Below, piece after piece: positions 16,843-25,303 of a stretch of 64,000 nucleotides of DNA. Source of the DNA: Guptibacillus hwajinpoensis (GTDB lineage: Bacteria > Bacillota > Bacilli > Bacillales > Guptibacillaceae); assembly GCF_029277305.1 (NCBI RefSeq), contig NZ_CP119526.1. One strand, written 5' to 3'. Both the position numbers and the translations under genes were made by a program. Under the pieces are notes generated by a model. That model saw only the letters and a list, made by a program, of their open reading frames with translations, did not search any database and was not told the origin of the DNA. The first letter of the stretch is position 1; the number at the start of each line of letters is the position of its first letter.

Positions 16843-17700
16843 ATGTCCGACAACGAAACACGTCACTGCCTTCCTAGAATTCGCTCAGCATACTCACAGT
16901 TTAGTGAGAAGGAGCGTCAGGTTGCGGATTATATCCTAGAACATTCTAATAAAATCATCCATAGCACGATTAACCAAGTAGCAGATGATCTGAACGTCGC
17001 TGATGCTACCGTCTTTCGTTTCTGTAAACGTATAGGGTTTAAAGGCTTCCAGGCAATGAAAATTGCTCTAGCCGCTGAGATTGTTAATCCCATCCAAGAT
17101 ATTCATGAGACCATTTCTGAGTCTGATTCTTCCAAAGAAATTGCAGAGAAAGTCCTTCGTTCAAATATTCGAACCCTTGAGGATACGTACCATATTCTTA
17201 ATAACCAAACGATTGAGCAGGCCGTTCTAGCATTATTAGACGCTGAGCGTATTGAATTCTATGGAAACGGTGGATCTGGCATTATCGCAATGGACGCGCA
17301 GCATAAGTTCATTCGAACTGGCTTACGAACAACAGCCTACAGTGATGCACACTTGCAGATCATGTCAGCTTCCCAGTTATCAAGCGCTGATGTAGCCGTT
17401 CTCATCTCACATTCAGGAACAAATAAGGATATGTTACGCGTTGCGGATATTGCGAGGCAAACCGGCGCAACCACAATTGGCATTACAAATCTTGCAACAT
17501 CGCCATTAAGCAAGAAGGTTGACATCCCTCTCTATACTGTTTCACAAGAAACAGAATTTCGCTCGGAGGCGCTTGCTTCAAGAATTGCTCAATTAAGTCT
17601 TGTTGATGCACTTTATGTGAACATTATGATTGCTAGAAAAGACAAATCAAAGCAATCACTACAGCGCATGCGTGAAGCCATTTCATCAAAACGTATTTAG
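16843..17700 (+). CDS. RpiR/MurR-family regulator of gluconate genes
   Basis: DNA-binding HTH_6 domain plus SIS phosphosugar domain, about 285 residues. The N-terminal HTH spans KERQVADYILEHSN through VADDLNVADATVFRFCKRIG; the SIS domain has FYGNGGSGIIAMDAQHKF and AVLISHSGTNKDMLRVA. Ligand is inferred to be 6-phosphogluconate from context. ATG at 16843 follows GAGGAG; an in-frame ATG 54 bases earlier has none. In B. subtilis the gnt regulator is a GntR protein, so this is a different control arrangement. Confidence 0.87.
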   Translation: MSDNETRHCLPRIRSAYSQFSEKERQVADYILEHSNKIIHSTINQVADDLNVADATVFRFCKRIGFKGFQAMKIALAAEIVNPIQDIHETISESDSSKEIAEKVLRSNIRTLEDTYHILNNQTIEQAVLALLDAERIEFYGNGGSGIIAMDAQHKFIRTGLRTTAYSDAHLQIMSASQLSSADVAVLISHSGTNKDMLRVADIARQTGATTIGITNLATSPLSKKVDIPLYTVSQETEFRSEALASRIAQLSLVDALYVNIMIARKDKSKQSLQRMREAISSKRI

Positions 17701-17711
17701 CAATACACACC

Positions 17712-17737
17712 AAAAAATCCGCCAGCGCGGATTTTTT
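17712..17737 (+). terminator. Terminator after RpiR gene
   Basis: AAAAAATCCGC/GCGGATTTTTT hairpin with loop CAGC. Confidence 0.9.
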
Positions 17738-17741
17738 AAAT

Positions 17742-18071
17742 GGCTCTTTTCTAAAAGATTGTTGATTTTAAAACAATTATTGAATAAAATCCACCTTTTA
17801 TTAGAGCAGAATTTAACCCCTCCTATAGAAACATTGTCTACGAAGAGAGCCTTTCTAAAAGACTTTTGGTTTTGAACTAGTTTTTGTATAAAAACCAAAC
17901 TTCGCTAATTGGAGCGGAAGGAGGCTCGACTCCTGCGGGACTAGCGGGACAGGTGAGACCCCACAGGAGCGTTAGCGACGAGGAGGCTCAAGTGTCCCGC
18001 CCCGCGGAAAGCGAGCATCCTGGAGCGGAAATTAACTTGCTATTGCAACAATGTCTTTTTCAAAAAGAGCC
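17742..18071. mobile_element. MITE-like element, tandem of short and long forms
   Basis: The first unit (17742-17851, 110 bp) starts GGCTCTTTTCTAAAAGATTG and ends CTACGAAGAGAGCC. The second (about 17850-18071) contains a GC-rich palindromic core at 17911-18032 and ends TTGCAACAATG..AAAGAGCC. Ends are inverted relatives of those at 33934-34044. Flanks TTTTAAAT and TTCTAAAG agree at 6 of 8 positions, a decayed target duplication at best. No coding capacity. Confidence 0.75.
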
Positions 18072-18201
18072 TTCTAAAGTGAGCTATAACCTCTCTTCTT
18101 ACCATTAAGAACTACACAGGCATTTTAAAAGACATGAAAAGTCCTGCCATGCTAAACTGTAAGAGTTGAAATTACAGTACGTTTACTAAAGGAGGATAAC
18201 A

Positions 18202-19320
18202 ATGTCTACTAATTTTAAAATGCTACAGCCTTTTACTCTGCCCTCTGGTGTTGCACTCAAAAACAGAATTATGCTTGCACCTATGACAAATTTCTTATCA
18301 CATGATGATGGAACAGTATCGGATAAGGAGATATCTTATTACAAAGAGCGCTCTGGTGGTGTTGGTACCGTGATAACAGCGTGTGCAAACGTTCTTGCAC
18401 ATGGTAAAGGATTTGCTGGTGAAATCGGAGTTGACCGCGACGAACAGATTCCAGGCCTTAAGAAACTAGCTGATACAATTCATGCTGAAGGCGCAAAAGC
18501 GATTCTACAAATCTTCCACGGTGGCAGAATGTGTCCTCCAGAGCTTGTGCCAAATGAGGAAATTCTTAGTGCAAGTGCCGTTCCAGCTGAACGAGAAGGA
18601 TCTAAGACACCACGTGCTATGACGGATCAAGAAATCCAAGATACCATTCATGCATTTGGAGAAGCTACTAGACGTGCCATTGAAGCTGGATTCGACGGTG
18701 TAGAGCTTCACGGAGCAAACACGTACCTGCTTCAACAATTCTTCTCGCCACATTCTAACCGCAGAGAAGACGGTTGGGGTGGAAGTCTTGAGAACCGTAT
18801 GAAATTTCCACTCGCCGTTATTGAATCTACACAAGCTGCAGTGAAGAAACATGCCAGCGAACCATTTATCGTAGGGTACCGCGTTTCTCCTGAAGAACGT
18901 GAAAATCCTGGTATTACGATGGATGACACACTTCAACTTGTTGATGAGCTTGCGAAGCGTAACCTCGATTATGTTCACGTATCGCTTTCTGATTTCTATC
19001 AGGGCTCTATGCGTGATGAAGAGCCAACGCCTCGTATGGAAATGATTAAAGAGCGAATTGGCCACCTCGTCCCTGTTATTGGTGTTGGCTCACTTCATAC
19101 ACCTGATGAAGTTGAGAAAGCACTCGAAACTGGCGTACCACTAATCGCACTTGGACGTGAAATGATTATGGAGCCTCGTTGGGTCGAGAAAGTCCAAAAT
19201 GGGGATACTGCAAGCATTCGTACAACCTTGAAAAAAGGAACGCAAGATGAACTTGTTGTTCCAGAACCACTTTGGAGCACTATTTTCAACGTACCTGGTT
19301 GGTTCCCTATTGAAGATTAA
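18202..19320 (+). CDS. OYE-family NADH-dependent flavin oxidoreductase (YqiG-like)
   Basis: FMN enzyme of the old yellow enzyme group that reduces activated C=C bonds; physiological substrate unknown. 372 residues, same length as B. subtilis YqiG. Readable: LKNRIMLAPMTN (FMN contact, about 21-32), LQIFHGGRM (about 106), GFDGVELHGANTYLLQQF (about 165, His and Asn active-site pair), FFSPHSNRREDGWGGS and PVIGVGSL near 298. AAAGGAGG precedes ATG. Single gene. Confidence 0.9.
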   Translation: MSTNFKMLQPFTLPSGVALKNRIMLAPMTNFLSHDDGTVSDKEISYYKERSGGVGTVITACANVLAHGKGFAGEIGVDRDEQIPGLKKLADTIHAEGAKAILQIFHGGRMCPPELVPNEEILSASAVPAEREGSKTPRAMTDQEIQDTIHAFGEATRRAIEAGFDGVELHGANTYLLQQFFSPHSNRREDGWGGSLENRMKFPLAVIESTQAAVKKHASEPFIVGYRVSPEERENPGITMDDTLQLVDELAKRNLDYVHVSLSDFYQGSMRDEEPTPRMEMIKERIGHLVPVIGVGSLHTPDEVEKALETGVPLIALGREMIMEPRWVEKVQNGDTASIRTTLKKGTQDELVVPEPLWSTIFNVPGWFPIED

Positions 19321-19324
19321 TCAG

Positions 19325-19350
19325 AACAGCCTCCGCAAGCGGAGGCTGTT
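19325..19350. terminator. Bidirectional terminator
   Basis: AACAGCCTCCG/CGGAGGCTGTT hairpin between convergent OYE and DUF1330-like genes. Confidence 0.85.
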
Positions 19351-19351
19351 T

Positions 19352-19669
19352 CTATTTCAACACTGGTCTCAAGTCTTCTATTTTCTCAAAAAGGTGCCAG
19401 ACAAAATCATCAACACCCAGTTCGCGATGAGGATGTAGGTCTTCAAGTTCTGGATCATTCACATACTGATAGATACCTTTTTTTGATTGCCACTCGACAA
19501 GCATCATTACCTGTCTTGGTGCGATATCTCCTTCAGGGTAGGAATCGAGCTTACCCATAGCAATAACCTTGCCCCCGTATTTACGAACAGGCTCTTCCGC
19601 CCTTCTTGCATACTCCGCATATTCTTCTCCATCTTTAACGTTAAACAAATTCAGAGCGTACATTGTCAC
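19352..19669 (-). CDS. DUF1330-like small protein
   Basis: About 105 residues with a ferredoxin-like alpha/beta pattern: MYALNLFNVKDGEEYAEYAR, GGKVIAMGKLDS, VMMLVEWQSKKGIYQYVNDP. It resembles DUF1330/dimeric alpha-beta-barrel proteins of unknown function. Start is a GTG at 19669 with GGGAGG seven bases upstream (ATG two codons later is too far). It begins 29 bases inside the preceding molybdopterin oxidoreductase gene, so translation is probably coupled and the proteins may act together. Confidence 0.75.
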   Translation of the reverse strand: MTMYALNLFNVKDGEEYAEYARRAEEPVRKYGGKVIAMGKLDSYPEGDIAPRQVMMLVEWQSKKGIYQYVNDPELEDLHPHRELGVDDFVWHLFEKIEDLRPVLK

Positions 19670-21911
19670 GTTCGTTCCTCCCTTGTGTTACGTTTCTCAC
19701 TGCAATTGGGATACCGTTTAGCACAGCCGTTCCTGACACAGCATCTAACCTTTTTTCATAACTTAAAAGATTTGTATTTACACCGGCGTTTTGTTCTGCC
19801 ACTTCCATTTTCGTTCCTTTCAATCCGTGTCCGTATCCATGTGGAATGCTTGCTACTCCCGGCATAATTTCATCCGTTATCTCGACGACTACATGAAGTC
19901 GCCCTGCTTCAGACGCTACCTCTGCCGTACCACCATCCTCCAATTTAAATCTGTTAGCATCAGTAGGATGAAGCAGCATCGTACAGCGGTTCTTTCCTTT
20001 CATCAAGACCGGAAGATTGTGTAACCATGAGTTATTAGATCGTAAATGTCGTCTGCCTATTAACATCATATCCGGCTGGTTCGCCATCTCATCCTTCAGT
20101 CTCTGCACATCATTTACAATTAGTTCAGGTGCTAGCTCAATTTTGCCTGTATGTGTTAAAAGGATTTCAGGAATTCTTGACTGTAGTGGACCAAGATCTA
20201 ATCCGTGTGGGTTCTGTTCTAGTTTAGAAAGGCTTAACCCTTCTCCATTAGTAAATTGGTCACCGTAAGGACCTGTTCGTAGCATATAATCAAGCATTCG
20301 TTCAGGTCCTTTTCGATCTTGAAGAGCTGACATGATCTCTTCAGACTTTCGTCCATAAACCGATGACTGATCGTTCTTCACATCTTTAGCGATGAGAAAC
20401 TGGATTGTAGCATCGTCCAATTGAGTTACTGCATCTTCATTAGGTTCCTCATCTCCAATTAAGGAAGCAAGCTTCAACAGAATCTCCCACTCGTCAAGCT
20501 CGTCTTTCTTCTCAAATACCGGGCTTGAATAGTGAGAAATATTTCTCACCGAAAGCTGATAGAATGAGAGGTCATAGTGAGATCGCTCAAGTGGTGAAGG
20601 GGCTGGAAGTATGACATTCGCATGACGCGTCGTTTCATTTAAATAGCAGTCTACACTTACCATGAAATCAAGATTACTCACAGCATCTTCTAATCGATTA
20701 CTATTCCGAGTAGATACCATCGGATTGCCAGCCACGGTTACAAAAGCACGCACTTGCCCATCTCCAGGCGTCTCCATCTCTTCAGCTAGACATGCTACGG
20801 GAAGCTCACCAAGAACCTCTGGCATTTCGCTCACCCTGCTTTTAAACCGCCCAAATCGATAGCCTTTCTTTTTGGTCCTTTTCCCTCCAGCTGCTGGTGT
20901 TGTGAACATTACGCCCCCTTCACGATCGAGGTTGCCCGTAACATAATTGATAACGTCGATGAGCCAGCTGTTCATTGTGCCGAATGATTGTGTGCAAGTC
21001 CCCATACGTCCGTAAACTGCTGCACAAGAGGCAGATGAAATATCTCGTGCGATCATTCGAATTGCTTCAGAATCAATGCCGCATACACTCGCCATGCTCT
21101 CAGGTGAGAATGCCTTTGCTAGCTCCTTCACTTCTTCCAAACCATTAACATGATCGGCAAGATAGTCCTCTTTCGTTAATTTCTCCTCGAACAACGTGTG
21201 AAGTATACTAAACAGAAAATAAGCATCCGTGCCGGGCTTAATGAAATGATGGTCATCTGCCAATTTTGCAGTCGCTGTTCGTACCGGATCAACAACAACA
21301 AGACGACCACCGCGTTTCTTCAAGTCTTGAAGTCTCCCTCTCATATTCGGTCCAGTCATTAAGCTACCGTTCGAAACAACTGGATTTGCTCCAATACAGA
21401 GAAAATACTTCGTACGATCGATATCAGGAATAGGAATACTAAAGTCACCACCATACATCAACTCAGCGGCTAATTGTTTAGGAATCTGATCTACTGTACT
21501 TGCTGAATATTGATTTCGACTGCCAAGTGCTCTTAGAAAAATTGGCAGGTAAAGCATGCCAGATAAGTTATGAACGTTCGGATTACCAAGATAAACGGCT
21601 ACCGCATCTTTCCCATACGCTTCAATTACTCCTCTTAGACCTTTCCGAACTTCTTTAAAAGCTTCTTCATAACTAACAGTAAACCACTCTTCCCCTTTTC
21701 GGATCATCGGTTCTCGAATGCGGTCAGGATCGTGGTGAAGTTCTTTTAGGCTAAACCCTTTTGGGCATAAATAACCCTTACTAAATGGATCTTTCTTGTC
21801 CCCTTCAATGTGCGTAACTTTGCCATTAACCGTATGAATTTCAAGCCCACATGTCGCTTCACATAGCGGACATGTTCGGTAGTGAACGCTTTCCGCTTCA
21901 CTGTTCTTCAC
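19641..21911 (-). CDS. Molybdopterin-dependent oxidoreductase with N-terminal 4Fe-4S site
   Basis: Cytoplasmic member of the DMSO reductase/formate dehydrogenase superfamily (YoaE-like); no signal peptide. Of 756 residues, the cluster ligands are CPLCEATCGLEI and GYLCPKG (Cys at about 14, 17, 21, 49). The Mo-bis-MGD part has GANPVVSNGSLMTGPNMRG (about 175), VVVDPVRTATAKLADDH (about 206) and SFGTMNSWLID (about 310). The C-terminal domain contains NNSWLHNLPVL and GVASIPHGYGHG. No in-frame TGA, so not a selenoprotein. The substrate cannot be told. GTG start with GGAGGG. Overlaps the DUF1330-like gene. Confidence 0.85.
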   Translation of the reverse strand: MKNSEAESVHYRTCPLCEATCGLEIHTVNGKVTHIEGDKKDPFSKGYLCPKGFSLKELHHDPDRIREPMIRKGEEWFTVSYEEAFKEVRKGLRGVIEAYGKDAVAVYLGNPNVHNLSGMLYLPIFLRALGSRNQYSASTVDQIPKQLAAELMYGGDFSIPIPDIDRTKYFLCIGANPVVSNGSLMTGPNMRGRLQDLKKRGGRLVVVDPVRTATAKLADDHHFIKPGTDAYFLFSILHTLFEEKLTKEDYLADHVNGLEEVKELAKAFSPESMASVCGIDSEAIRMIARDISSASCAAVYGRMGTCTQSFGTMNSWLIDVINYVTGNLDREGGVMFTTPAAGGKRTKKKGYRFGRFKSRVSEMPEVLGELPVACLAEEMETPGDGQVRAFVTVAGNPMVSTRNSNRLEDAVSNLDFMVSVDCYLNETTRHANVILPAPSPLERSHYDLSFYQLSVRNISHYSSPVFEKKDELDEWEILLKLASLIGDEEPNEDAVTQLDDATIQFLIAKDVKNDQSSVYGRKSEEIMSALQDRKGPERMLDYMLRTGPYGDQFTNGEGLSLSKLEQNPHGLDLGPLQSRIPEILLTHTGKIELAPELIVNDVQRLKDEMANQPDMMLIGRRHLRSNNSWLHNLPVLMKGKNRCTMLLHPTDANRFKLEDGGTAEVASEAGRLHVVVEITDEIMPGVASIPHGYGHGLKGTKMEVAEQNAGVNTNLLSYEKRLDAVSGTAVLNGIPIAVRNVTQGRNERDNVRSEFV

Positions 21912-22018
21912 ATTATCCCTCCTTCTTTTCGCATAATACCAACCAGTCAGTATTTTAAGTTTACTGAAAATTTAGTTTTTACACAAGGGCTTTTAAATCC
22001 TGCCCTCATTACAAAGGA

Positions 22019-22714
22019 TTAATGAATCCACCTCTCTCTTAATGCGTTCGCAACTGCCTCAGCGCGATTATTTGCATTTAACTTCCGAATCGCTGAAGTA
22101 ATGTAATCTCTTGCTGTAAAATCACTAATTTGCAATCGTTGAGCAATTTCTTTCGTGCTGTAGCCGTCTGCAGCATGCTGAAGAACTTCTGTTTCTCGTG
22201 GACTTAACGGATTTGGGGACTTTGAGGTTATTGGTAGCATAAAGCCGAGAGCTTGCCTGAAATACACCATCACATCATCAATTAATCCTTGGTGGATTGT
22301 ACTTCCTTCCTCTTTCTCATCTATAAGAACACAGCCAATCGCAATACGCTCAATGCATAACGGAATAATGAGAACGGATGTTAAATTGTAAGCTTGAATA
22401 TATTCTTCGGGGAAAAGCTGATGATGTTGATCCATCATCAACAGAGCAGGTTTATTAGTTAATAAGGCGCGTTGAATTGGCGGAATACGCCGTATATCCT
22501 CTCGTATTTCATTCATGGAAAATACGCCGCTACGGTCTACACGGAGAACACCTTCTCCGATGCCCGTAAAATAAGAAAAAGTAAAGATACTTGCACGTCT
22601 GAATGGGAAGTGAGAAAGAAACTTTTGAAGGATTACTTCACAACGGTGGATAGGTTCTTTCACTTCTAGCAACTGATGAAAAGATCGCATCCACGTTTCT
22701 TCATGCATCGACAT
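22019..22714 (-). CDS. GAF-LuxR transcription regulator
   Basis: 231 residues. The N-terminal 150 have a GAF-like fold pattern (RASIFTFSYFTGIGEGVLRV, LIIPLCIERIAIGCVLIDEK). The C-terminal LuxR helix-turn-helix reads LSPRETEVLQHAADGYSTKE and IAQRLQISDFTARDYITSAI, so no receiver domain is present and a small molecule is the likely signal. Divergent from the R2lox operon across 135 bases and also just downstream-facing the molybdopterin gene. Most economical inference: it controls the R2lox operon. Confidence 0.83.
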   Translation of the reverse strand: MSMHEETWMRSFHQLLEVKEPIHRCEVILQKFLSHFPFRRASIFTFSYFTGIGEGVLRVDRSGVFSMNEIREDIRRIPPIQRALLTNKPALLMMDQHHQLFPEEYIQAYNLTSVLIIPLCIERIAIGCVLIDEKEEGSTIHQGLIDDVMVYFRQALGFMLPITSKSPNPLSPRETEVLQHAADGYSTKEIAQRLQISDFTARDYITSAIRKLNANNRAEAVANALRERWIH

Positions 22715-22772
22715 GATTCACCCCTATCTTTTCAGGAATCGAATGTTCAGACATAAATCGTTACACTAAATA

Positions 22773-22786
22773 TGTAAGCGCTTTTT
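22773..22786. promoter_or_regulatory. Possible cre between LuxR gene and R2lox
   Basis: TGTAAGCGCTTTTT keeps the TG, AA and CG core but lacks the closing CA, so it is a partial match to the CcpA consensus. Confidence 0.4.
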
Positions 22787-22849
22787 ATGATAGCCCTTTT
22801 ATTATAGAAGCTGACAGATTAATTCGCAAGCAATGAAAGGTGGTCTTAT

Positions 22850-23740
22850 ATGCGGAGGGAAATGAAAACGACAAGTGAACGAGGTCTACAAGAGGATTTA
22901 CTTCCATTTCGACTTTATCAAAAAGCGAAGAAATTTGGAGGGTGGGATCCAAAAGAGATTGATTTCACACAGGATGTGAAAGACTGGCAGTTTCTTTCAG
23001 GAGCTCAGCAGGAGGAGATTCTTAGGCTTGTTTCGCAATTTCAAGCTGGTGAAGAAGCCGTAACACTAGATCTCTTACCACTCATCATGGTGATTGCAAA
23101 AGAAGGCAGAATTGAAGAAGAAATGTATCTAACGACTTTTCTCTTTGAAGAAGCGAAACATACCGAGTTTTTTAGACTTTTTCTTAACGAAATTGGTCAA
23201 AAAGACAATCTCTCACGTTATCACTCTGACACCTATCAGAAAATCTTCTATCATATTTTGCCCGAAGCAATGGGCAAGCTTCAGCACGATCATTCAAGGG
23301 AAGCACTTGCTGAAGCATCGACAGTCTACAACATGTTTGTTGAAGGTGTACTTGCTGAAACAGGCTACTTTTCTTTCTATGAATCACTAGAAAAAGCTCA
23401 AATAATGCCTGGATTAATGAAAGGTGTAGGTCTGCTTAAAAGAGATGAATCACGTCATATTGGCTATGGCACGTTTTTGCTACAGCGTTTGATTGCAGAG
23501 AAACCATCTCTATTTGAACTTGTACAGAACAAAATGGATGAACTTGCACCACTTGCCCAACAGCTAACTCACGAAGGAATGGGTGGAAAAGCTCAAAATG
23601 CGTTTGGAAACACATTGGATGCAACGATGGCCTTTTCTATGAAACAGCTATCCGTGCGCATGGAAATCCTTGCACGTGCAAAAGGCAAAAGCGTTAAAGA
23701 TATTCAAGAAACGCTTGAAGCTGATGTCGGCGTCATTTAA
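22850..23740 (+). CDS. R2-like ligand-binding oxidase (R2lox, Mn/Fe)
   Basis: Ferritin-like oxidase with a heterodinuclear Mn/Fe site and a bound fatty-acid-like ligand; its reaction is unknown. All metal ligands can be read: Glu68 (GEEAV), Glu101 and His104 (FEEAKHTEFF), Glu165 (FVEGVL), Glu200 and His203 (DESRHIGYG). Val71 and Tyr160, the pair that forms the Tyr-Val ether cross-link in studied R2lox proteins, are both present. 296 residues, close to characterised homologues. ATG 22850 follows AAAGGTGG at good spacing; a second ATG four codons later is also possible. First gene of an operon with aldehyde and alcohol dehydrogenases. Confidence 0.93.
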   Translation: MRREMKTTSERGLQEDLLPFRLYQKAKKFGGWDPKEIDFTQDVKDWQFLSGAQQEEILRLVSQFQAGEEAVTLDLLPLIMVIAKEGRIEEEMYLTTFLFEEAKHTEFFRLFLNEIGQKDNLSRYHSDTYQKIFYHILPEAMGKLQHDHSREALAEASTVYNMFVEGVLAETGYFSFYESLEKAQIMPGLMKGVGLLKRDESRHIGYGTFLLQRLIAEKPSLFELVQNKMDELAPLAQQLTHEGMGGKAQNAFGNTLDATMAFSMKQLSVRMEILARAKGKSVKDIQETLEADVGVI

Positions 23741-23759
23741 AGCAAAAGGAGGATAAAAA

Positions 23760-25286
23760 ATGTCAGTTAACATAGATATCAAGTCGTATCCGCTATTCAT
23801 TAATGGTAAATGGATCGCCTCAGAAGCGAATCGTACATTCGATGTCGTCAATCCAGCAAACGGGGAACTTGTTGCAAAGGTAGCAAGTGGAACAAAGAAA
23901 GATGTCGATCGTGCTGTGGAAGCCGCAACCGCTGCATTTGAACAAGATGAATGGCGCGAAATGGCACCTAAAGAGCGTTCGAAAATTCTTTATGCGATCG
24001 CACAAAAGATTATGGAAAATGCTGAAGAGCTCGTCGGATTAGAAGCGATCTCATCAGGCGGAACAGTTCGAAGGCTTGGTTCAAATGACGTGCTTCAGAT
24101 GGTAGATTTATTCCAAACGCTCGGGAAATTTGTACTCGACTACACGTATTCTGAAACACTCCCTTCCCCACCGTTCCCTGGACCTGCTCACAATTTCATT
24201 TGGCGTGAACCAATCGGAGTGTGTGCAGCGATTACGCCTTGGAACATGCCTATGTTGATTGCATCTTGGAAGATTGCCCCTGCCCTCGCCATGGGTAATA
24301 CGATCGTTATAAAACCAGCAAGCTACACACCTCTCACAACGCTAAGGCTCGCTGAAATAATATCTGAAGTCGTACCGCCTGGTGTCATAAACGTCGTTAC
24401 CGGAAGCGGTAAAGAAGTGGGTGAAGCGCTCGCCACTCATCCGAAAGTCGAGAAAATCGCCTTCACAGGTTCAACCGAGGTAGGTCGCCACATTATGAGT
24501 CTTGCTTCTAATACAATCAAAAACACGACACTTGAACTAGGAGGCAAATCACCTTCTATTCTACTAGAAGATGCGGATCTTTCTCTGGCTCTTCCAGGAA
24601 GCCTATTCGGCGTCTTCCTCCACTCTGGACAGCTTTGTGAATCTGGCACAAGATTGTTTGTCCCAGATAAAATCTATGATCAGGTTATTGATGGATTAAA
24701 AGAGCTTTCAGAGAAGCTAGTTCTAGGTAATCCGCTTGATCTCGCTACAGATATGGGACCTGTCATTTCAGAAACTCAAAAAGAATCGATTTTATCTTAT
24801 ATCGAGAAAGGAAAACAAGAAGGTGCTCGCCTCGTGTGCGGTGGACAAGAAGTGAAGGTTGAAGGATGTGAGAATGGACATTTCATCGCTCCTACGATTT
24901 TTGCAGATGTGACAAACGATATGACAATCGCAAGAGAAGAGATCTTTGGACCTGTTCTTTCCGTTATCCGCTATAGCGAAGTTGAAGATGCGGTACGTAT
25001 GGCAAACGACACGATTTATGGACTTGCTGCAGGTGTATGGACGGCAGATGTGAATAAAGCATATAAAGTCGTTAGAAAGCTTCGTGCTGGCGTTGTGTGG
25101 ATCAATGACTGGCATATGCTTCGGAATGATGCTCCTTTCGGTGGCTACAAACAAAGTGGCATCGGCAGAGAGATGGGCAGGCATTCACTTGATGCCTATA
25201 CGCAGGTTAAGCACGTCCACACATCAATGGTTCCAGAAGCAGAACGTAGAACATGGTACAGTCTTCTCTTTTCAAACCAATCTTAA
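23760..25286 (+). CDS. NAD(P)-dependent aldehyde dehydrogenase
   Basis: Oxidises an aldehyde to a carboxylic acid; substrate unknown. 508 residues. ITPWNMPML (about 158), FTGSTEVGRH (about 238), the catalytic Glu in TLELGGKSPSI (about 260) and catalytic Cys in SGQLCESGTRLF (about 295), EEIFGPVLSV (about 397) and the C-terminal PFGGYKQSGIGREMG are all present. AAAGGAGG before ATG, 19 bases after R2lox. The third gene follows after 17 bases. Confidence 0.92.
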   Translation: MSVNIDIKSYPLFINGKWIASEANRTFDVVNPANGELVAKVASGTKKDVDRAVEAATAAFEQDEWREMAPKERSKILYAIAQKIMENAEELVGLEAISSGGTVRRLGSNDVLQMVDLFQTLGKFVLDYTYSETLPSPPFPGPAHNFIWREPIGVCAAITPWNMPMLIASWKIAPALAMGNTIVIKPASYTPLTTLRLAEIISEVVPPGVINVVTGSGKEVGEALATHPKVEKIAFTGSTEVGRHIMSLASNTIKNTTLELGGKSPSILLEDADLSLALPGSLFGVFLHSGQLCESGTRLFVPDKIYDQVIDGLKELSEKLVLGNPLDLATDMGPVISETQKESILSYIEKGKQEGARLVCGGQEVKVEGCENGHFIAPTIFADVTNDMTIAREEIFGPVLSVIRYSEVEDAVRMANDTIYGLAAGVWTADVNKAYKVVRKLRAGVVWINDWHMLRNDAPFGGYKQSGIGREMGRHSLDAYTQVKHVHTSMVPEAERRTWYSLLFSNQS

Positions 25287-25303
25287 AGATGGAGGTGAGC
25301 AGT

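Noticed and set aside
18505..19065. Open frame of 186 codons antisense to the OYE-type gene
   Set aside because: Composition is that of a codon-shadow; no ribosome site and the sense gene is certain.
19641..21911. Selenocysteine-containing formate dehydrogenase
   Set aside because: The frame has no in-frame TGA and the N-terminal part lacks the Sec/Cys context of FdhF; only superfamily membership is safe.
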